Positions 11,960 to 24,440 are shown, numbered from the stretch's first letter. The stretch is 64,000 nt of DNA from Rhodocollybia butyracea (GCA_015501585.1 JADNRY010000032.1:310001-374000); one strand, 5' to 3'. Notes: a model not told the origin generated them from the letters alone. Numbers and translations are program-made.

Positions 11960-12770
11960 GCGTTATGAAAACCCGTCAGCTCAGCCTCTATTGCACGACC
12001 TCCAACATCTCCCGCTGGTTTATACAGCCAAAACTACAAAAACTATCAACAACTAAACAAGATTCGTTGGCGTTGGCGTCCGATGGCCGACGGTAAATGT
12101 GAAGGAATTTTGGATCAGTGCTGGATCTGGTTGAACAGCGGCGGGAGAAAATGCTTGAAAATTTCTTGTCTGGGGTGCATGAAGACCAGGAAGACATCGA
12201 AGATGACAACGTCTCATTAGAGAGGAAAAACGGGTCGTGGGGTCGGTATCTTACATGCAAAGATCATTATTCTGACCGTGAATTGATTTGGAAAATTTAG
12301 CTCCCTCGTCACCCGGAGTTTCTTCACCGCTTGCCCGTTCAGAATCACTTCCGTCGACGTCTCTAGCCTCTCCGACAAGTGCGCCGAGCACTTCGAGCAC
12401 ATCGAACACGTTGGCGTTCGTTGCATCTCCTCACTCTCGTATGAATTTTTGTCAATTTCGAGCTTTCTGAAGGCAATCCAGACGAAGGAGGCGATGACTC
12501 GGGTTCGTACGATGGGGTCGGGCGGAGTTGGGATCGGGATGAACTTTAGCGGAGGCAAGGAAAGGAGGTGAAGCTTGAGACGGTCGAGTGTGCATGTGAG
12601 GCCTTGAGGCCTTGAGGTGCTGGTGAGGGTGTGGCCAGGAAATACTCTGTCCAAGACTTCCCCTTTTCCCAACGCTCGGCCCCTCGACTTGGATATCCAC
12701 CTCCAATCCTTCACCATTCCGCATTTCCCATCTCTCATGCTCGCAATGTCAAAACCTGCCTACCTGCAAT
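11960..12770 (+). pseudogene. Rgp1-like degenerate copy Y2
   Basis: Fragments in order: SSASIARPPTSPAGLY (about 11975-12025), LDLVEQRREKMLENFLSG (12118-12175), then a Ser-rich linker SPGVSSPLARSESLPS (12300-12350). Each aligns with the same segments in Y3 (23.1-23.7 kb). The pieces are in different frames and no full-length frame remains. The last part (12470-12770) matches spacer sequence that follows the middle region in Y3-Y5. Confidence 0.45.
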
Positions 12771-12879
12771 GACTAAACACGCCCCTACGAAACCTGTCAT
12801 CGTGTAAGTTCAAGTCGGTGGACGTTGGTTCAATTGTTCAAGTCGTTTTTCGAGTTTGACTGCACTATATATACAACGA

Positions 12880-13335
12880 CATATAAGTAGAAGAATCATC
12901 ATCATTTTATTATTCGCTTGGAGGGCGGAGACCTTGCAGGCTTATATCAACCTTATATTCTACTAGGCGTTTCCCTCCAGTGAAGTATCCACGGCACCCT
13001 AGTTCTTCATTTCCTTAAACTCTGCAATAAGGCCTGCATCCGGGAGACGTTAGCTGGGAATCAATGGCTTCTGACGCATGTCGACGTCAAGTGTACAAAC
13101 TTGAGGTTTAGATTGGCGAGAGCAAGCGCGGTGAGCCTTTATCTTCAGTTCACTGGCCGCACCGTGTTTAAACAGGTGCCGCAGGGTACTGAAAGGTCGG
13201 TGTGAAGAAAGACAGGTTGTTGGAGTGGTGCTGAACATCACCCGCAGTGCCACGGCTAGACGGAGGAAAAGCAACTGGGTAATTCAAGTTGTCACGGAAG
13301 AGCTGATTAGAGGAGAGACGGAAGTAGAGGACGGT
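12880..13335 (-). other. Fragment of unrecognised Z block
   Basis: It shares a long ordered similarity with 24.5-24.9, 27.9-28.4, 39.5-39.9 and 50.9-51.4 kb. On the minus strand it reads VAFPPSSRGTAG then HHSNNLS, the most conserved protein-like stretch of the block. The copy is incomplete and has frame breaks. Confidence 0.35.
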
Positions 13336-13361
13336 GCCGAGCTTGTCAAAGGCTAATACTT

Positions 13362-13745
13362 ATGATCGTTTGGCCCGTAAATGGGCATCGCCGGAGCGGG
13401 AAGTTATCTAACAGACGAGGTCCTGGCAGCGACAATGATGGTCCATATGGCGATGGCAAATTTGTCGCGCTAACTCCTGGTGCCGTTGAAAAAATTCAAG
13501 CGAAACATGACCTACGCGTTACTATTTCTGGTGCGCAAGAATGTGGTTTGTTGCCTTTCGTTGCGTTGGCTCACTCTGTTCGTAGATTCAACATCAAAAA
13601 ATATCATTTAGACTTGGGGAATTCACGTACGAATGCCCAAAACGTTCAAGCAATTGCGTTTGGTATCGGTAAGTGGAATGGATGTTCCCATTCCCCTTCA
13701 TTTTCTCCAACTATAACGTTTCTTCTCGTCCGGTGCCTTCCATGA
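13362..13745 (+). CDS. Unrecognised open frame, possible gene fragment
   Basis: Open stretch of 127 codons. Its middle has protein-like composition (GDGKFVALTPGAVEKIQ, ISGAQECGLLPFVALAH). The tail after about residue 105 looks like read-through past a splice site. I do not recognise the family. It sits next to Z and Y fragments and is not repeated elsewhere in the window. It could be one exon of a decayed gene captured from elsewhere. Confidence 0.25.
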   Translation: MIVWPVNGHRRSGKLSNRRGPGSDNDGPYGDGKFVALTPGAVEKIQAKHDLRVTISGAQECGLLPFVALAHSVRRFNIKKYHLDLGNSRTNAQNVQAIAFGIGKWNGCSHSPSFSPTITFLLVRCLP

Positions 13746-13749
13746 TCTC

Positions 13750-14850
13750 AGATCGATGTCGAGATTCGAGGATTACTAGTCCGTTGTGAGTGTGCTCGGG
13801 CTAGGCACAGAGAAGGTCGCGTGCCAGCTGCATAAATCATACCAATCACTCCTCCTTGTCCTACGGCGCAATGGTATCCTAATCCACTATCACATCCACC
13901 ACAATTCATCCATCCACCTTCTGTGTGTCCTGTCTCATACCCTGCGACTTCGGAAAACATCCAGATCAACCCAATTCTCAGCTCTATTCCAATAAATCAT
14001 TCAGAACCTGTTCTTGAGTGGGATATCATAAGATATTCTGCTGTCTACAGAATACAAGGAGGTGAACCAGTGGACTTAGCCGAATAAGCTGTTCATCATA
14101 ATAATCCAATACTTATGGGGTCCTATCCAGATTTCACGCATCGGTGGGAGCTAAAACATCGCTGCTGTTTACTATTGAGAGTTTCCTCAAAACGATATGA
14201 CAGCACTTCATGCAAGCTGTTGATGATCCGCTCGAGAAGGAACCGCAGGGACTGGGACGGTCTCCAACTTTATGTGTTGACCAATACCAACTTCTAAGTG
14301 CGCAAACGGCGTTGGAAACGGGAGAGTTCCCTGATACTCTTGTGCCTGAGAAGACAAGGGGCCTGGGGGATTGATTTGATGGGAAGGATACGCGGTTTAT
14401 AGGTTTGGATGCAAAGGATGAAGGGAATGGGATGTAGTCTTTGGTTTTGAGGGTGGCGGTGAGAGTCAAAGTACCGCTGGCATGCGTACTACTAGAATCT
14501 GATTCTCCTTGCTAATTATACACTCCCTCAGACTAAAGTATAATGTACCAAGAATACACGGAGAGGGGGTTACAGCGATGAGTCATCAAAGTTATAGCCG
14601 TCGTACCCATTGTAGCGTTTACTGATATTCTGGCTTTGAAGTATCGAGTGCATGAGTTGGAAACATTACCCATACTTATCTTAGTGCCAGCTGAAGTTAC
14701 ATGAGTTTGCGAACGGCTAGCATAAGTGTAAGGTAAAGTAAGAGTAAGATAAATGTACAGTACCATGATCTACCATGATATTGTGGGCTCGCGTGAACCG
14801 AGTAACGCACACGTGCTTCTTATTCGTTTTGCTGGTTGCGCTCATTCAAG
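13750..14850. other. No gene supported
   Basis: Several short open stretches on both strands, none with recognisable motifs or a paralog in the window. Confidence 0.3.
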
Positions 14851-14861
14851 AGTCGCAGCTC

Positions 14862-15361
14862 CAAGGGGCTCCGGACCGGGAAATTCCGTACCGGGGGTAA
14901 GGAGGGTGGGTCCTTCGTGAGGTCTGAAATTTTTTTTTTGACCCACCCCAAACCTACCCTCAAATTGTATTTTTTACCAAAAGATACACATATTTTGCAC
15001 AGTGAACACTATATGGTCAGTGCAGTGCCTTTGGAAACTTGCTGGCTGCTTCAGTGAGGCCAGTCACACCTTGACTCACACAGTTTGATATGCTGAAGGT
15101 CATATATAATTGTGTTAAGAGTATCATACTCAATCTTAGCAAGATTAAAAGCTAATATGTACAATAGTTTCAAAGCATTTTGGGTCAAGGATACAGGCCA
15201 GGAAAGATAAGCAAAAAATATGACTCATATATGGCTCACATATTACCATATAAGGAAATAACGTGACCAAAATATCACGTGGAGGGAGGGAGGGTCCAGC
15301 GCAGAGGTTGAGAATTTTTTCCCGACCCCTGGTACGGAATTTTTTTTTCCGTGGCCCCTTG
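14862..15361. mobile_element. Non-autonomous hAT-like element (MITE), 500 bp
   Basis: The ends are inverted repeats: the left end starts CAAGGGGCTCCGG and continues to ATTCCGTACCGGGGG; the right end, on the other strand, starts CAAGGGGCCACGG and continues to ATTCCGTACCAGGGG. It is flanked by an 8-bp direct repeat CGCAGCTC at 14854-14861 and 15362-15369. An 8-bp duplication with such ends is the hAT signature (established). No transposase is encoded inside. Confidence 0.85.
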
Positions 15362-15369
15362 CGCAGCTC

Positions 15370-15745
15370 GCGTATTCTCCTCTCGCTTCATTCCTTTGAT
15401 TCGTGGAAAGTTAGCCCCACTCACCTATTCTCTTCTCATTGCTTACGCTTCGTATGTTTGGATCTCCTTCAAATCGATTCCTTACGAGACTCAATTTACC
15501 TTGTGTACCGGAATTGGTTTCATGGTTTTCAGCCTACCTCTGCCCCTCCGCCGAGATGATGCTGACACCATTAGCGGCGCCAGTTTTATTGACAAAACAC
15601 TTGCAAAACACTTATTCTATGAATGAGTTGAATATTATCACATAGAGTAGTACATATACATATGGTGTTTACTCATTTCTTTCTGTCCAAAGTGAATCTT
15701 ACCTTATTTGCAGATTTTTTCATCAGAAACTTGCGGAAAATCATG
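15370..15745. other. Unassigned open stretch (+), interrupted by the hAT-like insertion
   Basis: A plus-strand stretch at about 15420-15560 reads LTYSLLIAYASYVWISF and FTLCTGIGFMVF, hydrophobic enough to be a membrane segment. It is short, lacks a clear start and is directly bordered by the 500-bp insertion, so it may be a remnant. Confidence 0.25.
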
Positions 15746-15750
15746 GACTA

Positions 15751-16127
15751 CTGAACTATTCCGACCATTGTTCAACCACTTGTTCAGTCACAGGTCACAG
15801 CGGCCGAAAATGAACAGTTCATTGCCACTATTCATTTTAAGTTGTGAATAATGTGACCACCAAACCGCCACCGGAAACCCCTCTCAAAATGGCCCAAAAT
15901 GGCTTTAAATAACAGAAAATGGACCTGTGTTTGTGAGTAGAAGTCAAACCCCATTTCAGTTACATATATGTAGCGTGTTTTCCTGACAGGGCCATGAAAT
16001 CATTGTGAAATCATAGCTGAACTGTTCACACTATGGTCACAGTTCCCTGGTAACTGTGAACACTTCACATTCTGAACAGGGCCTGTCACAGGTCACAGGC
16101 CGTGAACAAATGGTCAAAATAGTACAG
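15751..16127. mobile_element. Small inverted-repeat element (377 bp), TA target duplication
   Basis: Left end CTGAACTATTCCGACCATTG and right end (other strand) CTGTACTATTTTGACCATTT form imperfect inverted repeats of about 25 bp, followed inside by GTCACAGGTCACAG-like motifs at both ends. TA flanks both sides (15749-15750, 16128-16129). A TA duplication would suit a Tc1/mariner-like MITE, but two bases are weak evidence. Confidence 0.55.
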
Positions 16128-16250
16128 TATGGATAATGGCATCAACTTGAATAATACCAACTACTTCATACCCATCATAAAAAGGTTGTAAAAAGGTGTT
16201 ATTTTTGGACCTACGTACATATGCTTTGCTGACTAATTTCTGACTAATTT

Positions 16251-19200
16251 TTAACTAGTAATACCTGGTGTTTCGTAATCCTCTTTTGCACCAAGGGTTC
16301 TGAGGTCATCCTTCACCTGGGAGTTTGGCTCTCTGGATGGATTTTCAAGTTTATCAAGGTAAAACTTACATGCCCTTTGGAATCGTGGCCTTTCCCATGC
16401 TCCTTGGAACATTTCACAGTATTTAAGTGTTTCCATGAATGCTTTGTGAGCATCATCTTTCTGCCCTTTCCTCATCCAAGCACGTCCCAACTGGAACAGA
16501 ATCCGGACAATATCTAAGGGGCTCCCATAAGCCTTGCTACTCTCCAAGCCTTCCATTAAATATTCCACTGCCATGTCATAGTCTCCTAAGGAGACACATA
16601 TCTGCCCAACAAGTTCAAGTGCATCATGAATTCCCCCACTCAGTTGTCTGGCTTTATGCAGAGCAATTATACCCCATTGCTTAGCTTCATTGAATTTTCC
16701 TAAGTTAATGCAGGTGTTTGTCAGATGCCAAGCACAATCAGCTTGTTCAAGGAGTAGATTATTAGAAATGCAGAATTCCCAAGTGGTGGTAAGAGTCAGA
16801 ATTGATTGAGTATCCCAATAAGATGCCAGTGAGATTTGGCATTTTGCCATACCTGCTGGATCAGCCAAAGATTGAAATTCTGCCAGTGCTTCTTGGAAAT
16901 CTTGCTGATTTAGACCACTAATGGCCACGGATACAGCTCCAATCGAGTACAAAGCATCAGCGGCACGCTTTGGTTCTGGCACTTGTAAAAATGCTGCTCG
17001 GGCAAGACGAAACTGCTTCATGGAGTCATCATACTGATCAAGACTGTCCAAATTTTTGCCATTCCAATATAGGGCTTCACCATACCACTTCTGGTCCTCT
17101 GACCTCTTGGAGAGCTCCAAGGCATGTTGTGCAACCTCCAGCCGTGGGCGGGTCTCAAACTGGTGCTCTGATAGGATAAGGAGAGCTTCAATTTTATCTG
17201 GATCAGCTGCTGTGGTTTCTAAGAGAATTCCTTGTAGATTTGCTTCCTCCAAGGAACGCGCATTTTTGTGAGCCAAGTAGTTGCTCGCTCCCAGAGATGC
17301 ATTGTGTTCCTTGAGAAATGCACATGCCATCTGGACTGTTGATTCCCGAATATTTTCAGGGAACCGTATCGGGTCAAGAACATACCGGCGGATCACCGGG
17401 AGGACAACATAGGTGTCTGCACGCTTCTCCACCAAAGAAGTGTCAAGCAGCGTCCCTAGCCCCAAACTGATGGTTGCCTCTGGCATATCACCCACCCACC
17501 ACCGAGACAAGCCTTCCAATGTAGTCCCAACAGGCAATAAGGCAAGGATGTCAAGGAGTTTTGCTGCACTAGGAGAATCAATCATGGGTGGGCTCTGAAT
17601 GGAGAGCCCTATAGAGATATCCATGCTCCTTTGGGGATCCCCTCCAAGGTGCAAGAATGAGGTCCCTGCCTCTTTATAAAGCCAAGAAGCTTTGCTGGCA
17701 TATATCCCATTTTCCTGCCAAGTTTTGCCATCAGTGTTACAGCCAAGGGCATATGTCCAACTTCATCAAGCAATGAGGGGAGCCCAGGGCCTCTACTTCC
17801 AGCTAGATGAATCTCAGCATAAATGCAGGCTGATGCTTCCTTGTCTACAGCTTCCAGGTGAATGGATTCCCAATGAATACTATCTCCAGGGGGTTCAAAA
17901 GATCGCATGGTGACAAAGAGAGCAACATGCTCAAGCTTTGCAAGTTGCAAAAGGATCTCCAGTACCTCTGCCTGGCTAAGAAGATTCCAAGGAGTTTCAA
18001 AGTTATCAAGCAAGAGGATAATGGGAGATGGTGAAGACTCTAGATCATATAGGATATCACGAAGCGGGTCTCCTGTATTGAAAGACAATCCAAGAGAATC
18101 ATAAAGAGTGTCCTTGAGCAAGGATACAGAAGTGGCCTTTACACAAGGTACCCAGACACGGTTCTCCTTACCAAAATGTTTTACAATGGAGAGGTGGTTG
18201 AGAACAGTACGGGCTATAGATGTCTTCCCCATGCCTCCAGGTCCTAGGAGGCAGATACGAGCCATACTGGTCTTCTGAGAGACCAGTGTATGCACAAAGT
18301 CATCAACAATGGCATCGCGCCCAAAGAAGATATCTGGAGCAACCGGGATAACACCTCGTCTAGGTCTAGAACCATCCAAATCATCACCATGATACCTCTT
18401 GTTGAGGATAGCTAGGGCGGTTTTCATATCTTTCCTTAAATCTGTGACATCCTCTTGCATGTCATTCATAGCCTGCGCCTGCTGTCTATAAAAGGTAATA
18501 ATCTGCTGAGAAAGATGCTCGATAGCATCAGCGCCTGCAATTTCGCGTGTAATCTAGGGCAACTGATCAAATTATGGGAACAGCCACTTTCAAAAAATAT
18601 GCTCACATGGAAGCTCTCCAGCGCATTTCCTAGGCGTCCTACACATTCTTGTACTTTACTCTCATTCAAGCCTCGAAATAGGATCACAAGAAATGTGTTC
18701 TGCTTTGCAATCTTATCCAGTCTAGATTGGATATACTTAAGATCACTAGGAAATTTTGCATAACACTCAGCTCCAGTCTGAATCTGGAAAAACACTTACC
18801 ACTCCAGCTGCTTAATATCGCTCCGCAATCTCTCTTCAATTTCTTCAGCTTTCTTTCCCTTGAGCTCGTCGACAAGAATGAGTGTCAAGTTCTTAATACG
18901 GTTCTTGAGGTCCTTTGCGTTTTTCAAAGTAGCATAGCTATCCTAGGGATAGTTGTTGGTAGGTGGTTGATTCAAAATTGTAGATAGTCGGACTTGCCTC
19001 GCACATCTGAATGAGACTTTTCACGACTTTAATAACGCTGTCCACTCCCGGTACAGGTATCTGCTCAGCTGCTATGTCCAGGACTTCAAGAAACATCTTT
19101 CCTGTCTCGCGCGCATATTCACCCTTGCTCGGTGGACCCAGATCGTCCTTTTCATTTCGTACCTCTTGCTTTTGCTGTTTGGTCTCCTAAAAGGCAAATG

Positions 19201-19315
19201 TATGTCAGCTCATAGAATATAACGTTCAAGACTGAATTACATTGCCGGAAAAAATTTCATCGTCCGATGGAGGTATCGCAGAAGCACTTTTGGGCCAGCA
19301 AGGAAAGCACATCAT
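16251..19315 (-). pseudogene. NLR N-A: NB-ARC/TPR receptor-like gene with one frameshift
   Basis: Exons 19315-19241, 19186-18998, 18942-18800, 18745-18607 and 18552-16251 have phases identical to those of the intact paralog N-B. The product would be a STAND/NLR-type signalling ATPase: a short Cys-bearing N-terminus (MMCFPCW), a helical region, an NB-ARC domain with P-loop GPGGMGKTS and Walker B IILLLDNFE, a GHMPLAVT motif, then C-terminal tetratricopeptide-like repeats. A single base is missing near 17677-17682 (TTGGCTTTATAAAG against TTGAACTCTATAAAG in N-B). The frame then ends soon after the GHMPLAVT region, cutting off the TPRs, and reopens one frame over for 467 codons. No other break was seen. 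It is a recent pseudogene, unless the deletion is a sequencing error. Confidence 0.8.
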
Positions 19316-19539
19316 CGTCACAAAAGAAGGAAATACTCGGTTGCTTGCGGTTGACCGCATGGTTTAGTATCTTCAAAATTGACAGTTATGCACGTAAACC
19401 TCATGTTTGACAGAATCGACAGGCTTTCAAAATTAAGAGGCTTCAAGGCATCTCCCGATACATTCTTTGAGAAGTTGTCATTTAATAAGTCTGTTTGCGA
19501 TTCTTCTCCCGTTATCGATGCTTACAATCAGTCCCCAAT

Positions 19540-20110
19540 AGGTCTATGACGAAAGAACTTGACACTCCAGCGGTATTACCGGTGAAGATCCTGCGACACT
19601 GATTCCTCGTTGTCTTTCCCGTTCATTTCCGACCAGTCGGATGCTCAAACAGTTGAGATTGAAGAGATAAATGATTAATGACAGCTCACCCAAATCATAA
19701 ATCCAAGCACCGGGAGTTTGGACTCCATACATACTCCTTCCCCAAATACACTTGCTCTACCGATATCACGAGCTAAACTTGGATAACTGTGATTTGGCTT
19801 TGAAGTTTGCTGAAAAGTATATCAAGACCTTTATCATACGGGCAAAAGTAAACGTCAACTGACCCAGTTCCTGGACAACACTCCGCACGCCAATATCGTA
19901 TGGATTGGCGGTTGAATATGATAGCACCCTCGGCATTGCAGCTAGCATCGGAATCATCGCACTTGCAAACATATATGAACCACGTACTGGGGCTCTGGAT
20001 CGTTAATATCATCGGGCTTGCCTTCATGATCGTGATAGTATTCTCCATTCTTCCAAGTTCGTGCACCGGCGCAAAAGTCCGTAGACATGAGGATCTCGTG
20101 GATTTTGATA
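19540..20110 (-). other. Upstream exons U of N-A (unrecognised)
   Basis: Minus-strand pieces match blocks upstream of N-B and N-C. They include an ATG-started stretch (MSTDFCAGARTWKNGEYY, 20082 downward), a Cys-containing stretch (SIRYWRAECCPGTGSVD) and a short exon-like piece ending in TPGAWIYDLG before a GTGAGC donor. N-C has the same order, with SPGALIYELPG as the last piece. They may be 5' exons of the NLR genes or a separate small gene. I could not build a continuous frame. Confidence 0.3.
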
Positions 20111-20299
20111 CGTGAAGAAAGGTAAGCGCGCGCAGCCAATAACGGTCTAGCGAGAGCAAGATGGAGTAAATGGGAGAATCTAGTAAACGAAGCGAGGGAG
20201 GGAGTTGATGATTTGACCTCAGTAAGGGATGTCGATGTGTCTAGAGAGGTGCGCTGGAGTCGGACAGTGAGTTGACGATAGTTCAAGGCCGGACTGTAT

Positions 20300-22685
20300 A
20301 ATTCCAAGTCTTACACTCAAGTCTCAAGTCTTGACTCAAGTCTTAAGTCTTAGGTCAAGTCTCAAGTCTATGTAAATTACAAGTCTTACTCAAGTCTAAA
20401 ATGAATCAAGTCAAGTCAGCCTCAAGTCATGAAAATGGTCAAGTCTGACTCAAGTTGCAAAATGCAAGTCTTATGCAAACGAGTGCATGATGCCCTCTGG
20501 CCCAATGTTTGCCAAGACTGTTACCACTAGTTCGCCGATGACGACGGAAGTGGCCCTTGCTACTGGAATTGCGAAAAACAGACCAAATTGCTTGCCCTCT
20601 TACTGTTTGCTTGTCATGCTGTTTATCTAAATTTGTGTAAACATTCTATCTATCTATCTACATACTCCCAAGTAAACACACACACAAACAAAGACAGAAT
20701 GAAAGACAGAACAAAACATACATAAGTACGTCGGTATATCAGGAAATTATACGCTTGTAAATATTAACAATGGTTATATATTGCAACTAGTAGTAGTTTG
20801 AACTAGACTTGTTGACAATGGCAATTTCGCCATTGCAGCTCATTGTACAGGGGCTGGAATACTAACCTGGAATTGGATGAGCAACTGTAAGTTCATGGCT
20901 CCACAGTAAATCGGTACTCATCGATTCCTGCAGACGTCGTTACAGGTGGGATTCAACTCATCTAGGCTCACATCCAACACCTCTCCAGCAGACAAAGGTC
21001 AGAGAGTGGTCGGCAACTCATTGCAGGCGAATCAATGTATGGGTCCGGGCCCAGCATTTCCATATCCCGGCAGCACGCGTCTTTCGCAAGCGTATAGTAT
21101 CGGCGCGCTCCGTTGGCGATATCCCTTTGTTTCTACCACCCACAGTCATGCTGGGAGGAGGACCCTGGCCCGTCGAGCTACTACTCGAGATCGAGTGGAA
21201 GTTGCGGGCTAGTCAAGGGCTAGATTCGGAGTTGGAAAACTTTTGGAAGTATCTATTCAACAGGACTGCGATATTCAAGTATAAGTTGAAATACGGACAT
21301 GGCCAGTATGATGTTCTCCGTTCCACCACGGCAATAGACACTGTAAATGCCAAGATCAAAGCATGTGCTGCGCTATCGATCGCATCATACATTGCATCGT
21401 ACAGTACTTATTCGAGCGGCACCGTTGCTGAAATTGGGTGGAACCGAGACTGTGTTTAAGGAGCTGCGGGATAAAGACATCCGTGGCATAGACCGTGATA
21501 CCAGCCGCCAAGCACGAAGCTACAACTGTTTGTCTTGATCACACAAACAGCGTCAAAATCCGGGCATGCCAAGAAACAGGATCTATATTTTTTAAACATG
21601 GCTGGACATGGCTAACGCCATTTAAACACGTTTAAAACTTCGTTTAATTGAGCTGGATTTTAACTCTCGTGTACAGCTTACAGTACTCTGTCTACTGTAC
21701 ATAGTTCAAACAGGTATTTAAATCAGTAAATTAAACGAGTACTTAGATTAAACAAGCAGTTTTAAACACTAATGAATTCCTTTAGCCTATGAATGGTATT
21801 AAACGAACACACTTTCTAAACAATTCTTACCACCACAGCCATGTTTAAAAAATATAGATCCGGTATCAGGCATGCCCAGGACTTGGAAATAATCACAGGT
21901 ATTACCAAGGAGGCCTCCACCTAGCTAATAACAATGTTGGCGTTATCTTTACACCTTGATGCAACAAGGGATTATAAATTCTCAGGTAGTAGTTGATATC
22001 AAGTTTGCTAATATTAGCGGTGTCCTTGGTTGCACAATATGAGCAAGACTTCCGAAGTTGTGCATACCAGTGAGGGCAACATTAAGACCTATGGTTGAAT
22101 TGGGTATGACTTGACTAAGACTTGAGATCAATTTGACCACGACTTGAGTGAGACTTGAGCAAGACTTGACCGAGACTTGACTTAGACTTGAAGACTTGAC
22201 CAAAACTTGAGTCAAACTCAAGTCAGACTTGAGTAGACTTGTGTAGACTTGAGTCAAGTGAGTTAGACTTGAGTTGGCAAAATTCTGAGTCCAGCTAGAC
22301 TTGACTAGACTTGTATGAAGCTTGCCAATATATACCCTTAGTTCAATATTAAAGCAGTATAGGTAAGATATTTTCATGGTGTTATGTTGACTTAGATTTG
22401 CTTTTGTTCGCCATTACTCTCCAACACCAATAATGCCAATTTGTTATAAGAACGATGTTGCATGCAGTATCATAGGAGCTCTGGTGTATGTTAGTGCATG
22501 TTAGTACCGTATGTGTGTCTTACTGAGTCGTATCTCAGCTATATATACCGTGCAAACTGCAATCAAACTCACATCAGTTACTTGAATCATCACGGCATTT
22601 ACATTGATCAATACATTAGACTTGAGTGATGTCAAGTCTGATTAGACTTGAGACTTGAGTCTAGACTTGGGCCAGACTTGGAATT
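20300..22685. mobile_element. Non-autonomous DNA element with subterminal AAGTCT repeats (about 2.4 kb)
   Basis: A perfect 12-bp inverted repeat AATTCCAAGTCT lies at 20300-20311 and, inverted, at 22674-22685. Inside each end are many short repeats in opposite orientation: ACTCAAGTCT at 20314-20480, and AGACTTGAGT at 22100-22310 and 22615-22680. Dense subterminal repeats are typical of transposase-binding ends. No target duplication is clear. One open stretch inside (21127-21459) has no recognisable transposase motif. Confidence 0.5.
21562..21877. mobile_element. Nested inverted-repeat element (316 bp)
   Basis: The left arm runs GGGCATGCC ... GATCTATATTTTTT then AAACATGGCTG; the right arm is its inverse, ending GATC ... 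GGCATGCCC. The 26-bp inner part is a perfect inverted repeat. The interior is rich in TTTAAAC motifs. It lies inside the larger subterminal-repeat element, so it inserted later or is part of that element's fold. Confidence 0.6.
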
Positions 22686-22689
22686 CTAT

Positions 22690-23095
22690 GTGCCGGTTCA
22701 AGGCCAGTGTTTGTTCTCTCGACTGAATCCATGCGTTAGGTCTAAGAGAGACGAGATCAATTTTCCTGCAGATTAGAACGGAAAGTAACACAAGCTTTCG
22801 CCACCTGAAAAAAAGTCCCGCGGTTGAATACTTGGGCACAAATGTTGACTAGGACAAGTACTTTGAAGAGTTCTAGGACTGGGCATGTGTATTTATCTCT
22901 TTAGTGTTGAAGAGACGTACGGGTTTTTTGCCTGGTTTAGGGGGCCTGTAGTCTCTGGGAGCGCCACTGGCTCAAGCATACTACTTTTTAACAACCGAAA
23001 GAAAAGATATCTGAGTATATCCATCCTAAAATCGTGAGAGTAACACCACATACCCGGGCCGGGCCTTCGTGACCGCGTTCAGCTGGTTACCAGAC
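22690..23095. other. No gene seen
   Basis: Spacer between the subterminal-repeat element and Y3. Confidence 0.3.
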
Positions 23096-23099
23096 ACAC

Positions 23100-24440
23100 A
23101 GCGGGCATCTCAACCTGTCAGCTCAGCTCCTATGACCTCCAACTTTTCCCGATGGTTTGTAAAGCCAAACAACAACAGCTACCAACAACTAAGCAAGATT
23201 CGTTGGCATCGGCGCCCGATGGCATGTCCTCAAAGAGACGACCGTTAATAGGAAGGAATTTTGGATTAGTGCCAGATCTGGTCGGACAGCGGCGGAAGAA
23301 AATGCTGCCACGGTTCTTGCCGCTGGCTGGGGCCATTGGTCTGCAAGAAGGCAATCTCGTTGGAGATGAAAAACAGGATGTAAAATGAGATCGACATCTT
23401 TTACGTGTGTCCTATCTACTTCTTCTCTTACTCTGACCTTGGACTGATTTAGCTATAGCTAGTTAATTAGCTCCCTCCTCACGCAGAGTTTCTTCGCCGC
23501 TTGTACGTTCAAAAACACTTCCGTCGACGTCCCCAACGTCTCCGATAACCGCGGCGAGCACTACGAATAATACATTAGCTTTTAATTTCATTCCATCTCC
23601 AACGTTCAGACCAACTACTCCTCCTGCTTCTACCTCATCGAATTCTCTTCCGCTTGATTCAACAGCTACCATATCTTTCCCTTCTGCATCTGTGTCCCGA
23701 ATAGGTCCACCAAACAGCCTATTCCCTCGTTCGAAGACACGGCTCTCTCGATCTCAATAAAAACCAAACCGAACCCATACGTGCAACTGGAAGTAACGGT
23801 GACTTTGACACCGATTACATCCCATAATATCTCCAGCTCTTCATCTACCAAGTCAATCCCCTCTCGTGTGCAATCGGCGTCATCGCCTTACGCTCCGTCT
23901 CCGCATCTTTCTCCTCTTCTGCCTTTACCACTATCCATGATATCCATGGCCCAAACCGAGCAGCAGGAAGTGCCCAATCTGGGTTCTCTACGACCCGCTC
24001 TACTCAAAGGAAGCGCTACGGCAGTCGGCGGAGAAGGTATGGATATTACATCTCGAACACATAGCCGCACACCCATGCTGGTGGAGGGTCTCGTCTCTGG
24101 ATCCTGGGGTCATTTGGTTGATCCTGGTGTCGTTCCAGCGCACGGTCCACCCAGTACCAAATCTTCGCTTGGAACTATTCATTCGAATTGTTTTGATGGA
24201 CCTGATTTCCCATTATCGGCGCGATGACTTCACAGCAGAGCATCCTCGCTCTTATTTAGATTTTTGTCGATATAGATCTTTCTAAAGGCAATCCAGAGGG
24301 CGATAGCTCAAATTCACGCGACGGGGTCTAACTGGGCGGGCGGAGTCGGGCTCGGGGTGAGCTTTGGCGGAGGTGAGGGTTGAGACGGCGAGTTTGGGGT
24401 GCCGGTGGAGGTGCGGCCAGGTAACACTGCGTTCAGGTTA
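23100..24440 (+). pseudogene. Rgp1-like degenerate copy Y3
   Basis: The least eroded Y copy. Pieces in order: LPTTKQDSLASAPDGM and LVPDLVGQRRKKMLPRFLP (23152-23340); a Ser/Pro linker with SPLVRSKTLPSTSPTSP and SPTFRPTTPPASTSS (23465-23660); then a 148-codon open stretch 23781-24227 with PYAPSPHLSPLLPLPLS, EQQEVPNLGSLRPALLKG and PPSTKSSLGTIHS. The order agrees with the Ser/Pro-rich middle of an Rgp1-type protein. In-frame stops separate the pieces and no Rgp1 C-terminal segment follows here, so no functional product is expected. Confidence 0.5.

Noticed and set aside
17609..17690. An unusual intron or overlapping gene at the N-A frame change
   Set aside because: Alignment to N-B shows a simple one-base loss with no splice signals; the sequence is colinear on both sides.
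20640..20700. ATCT/CACA short tandem repeats as a feature
   Set aside because: Too short and common to be informative.
22140..22320. GACTTGAG repeat array as a CRISPR-like or centromeric array
   Set aside because: It pairs with the inverted array at 20.3-20.5 kb and fits better as subterminal repeats of one transpos­on-like element.
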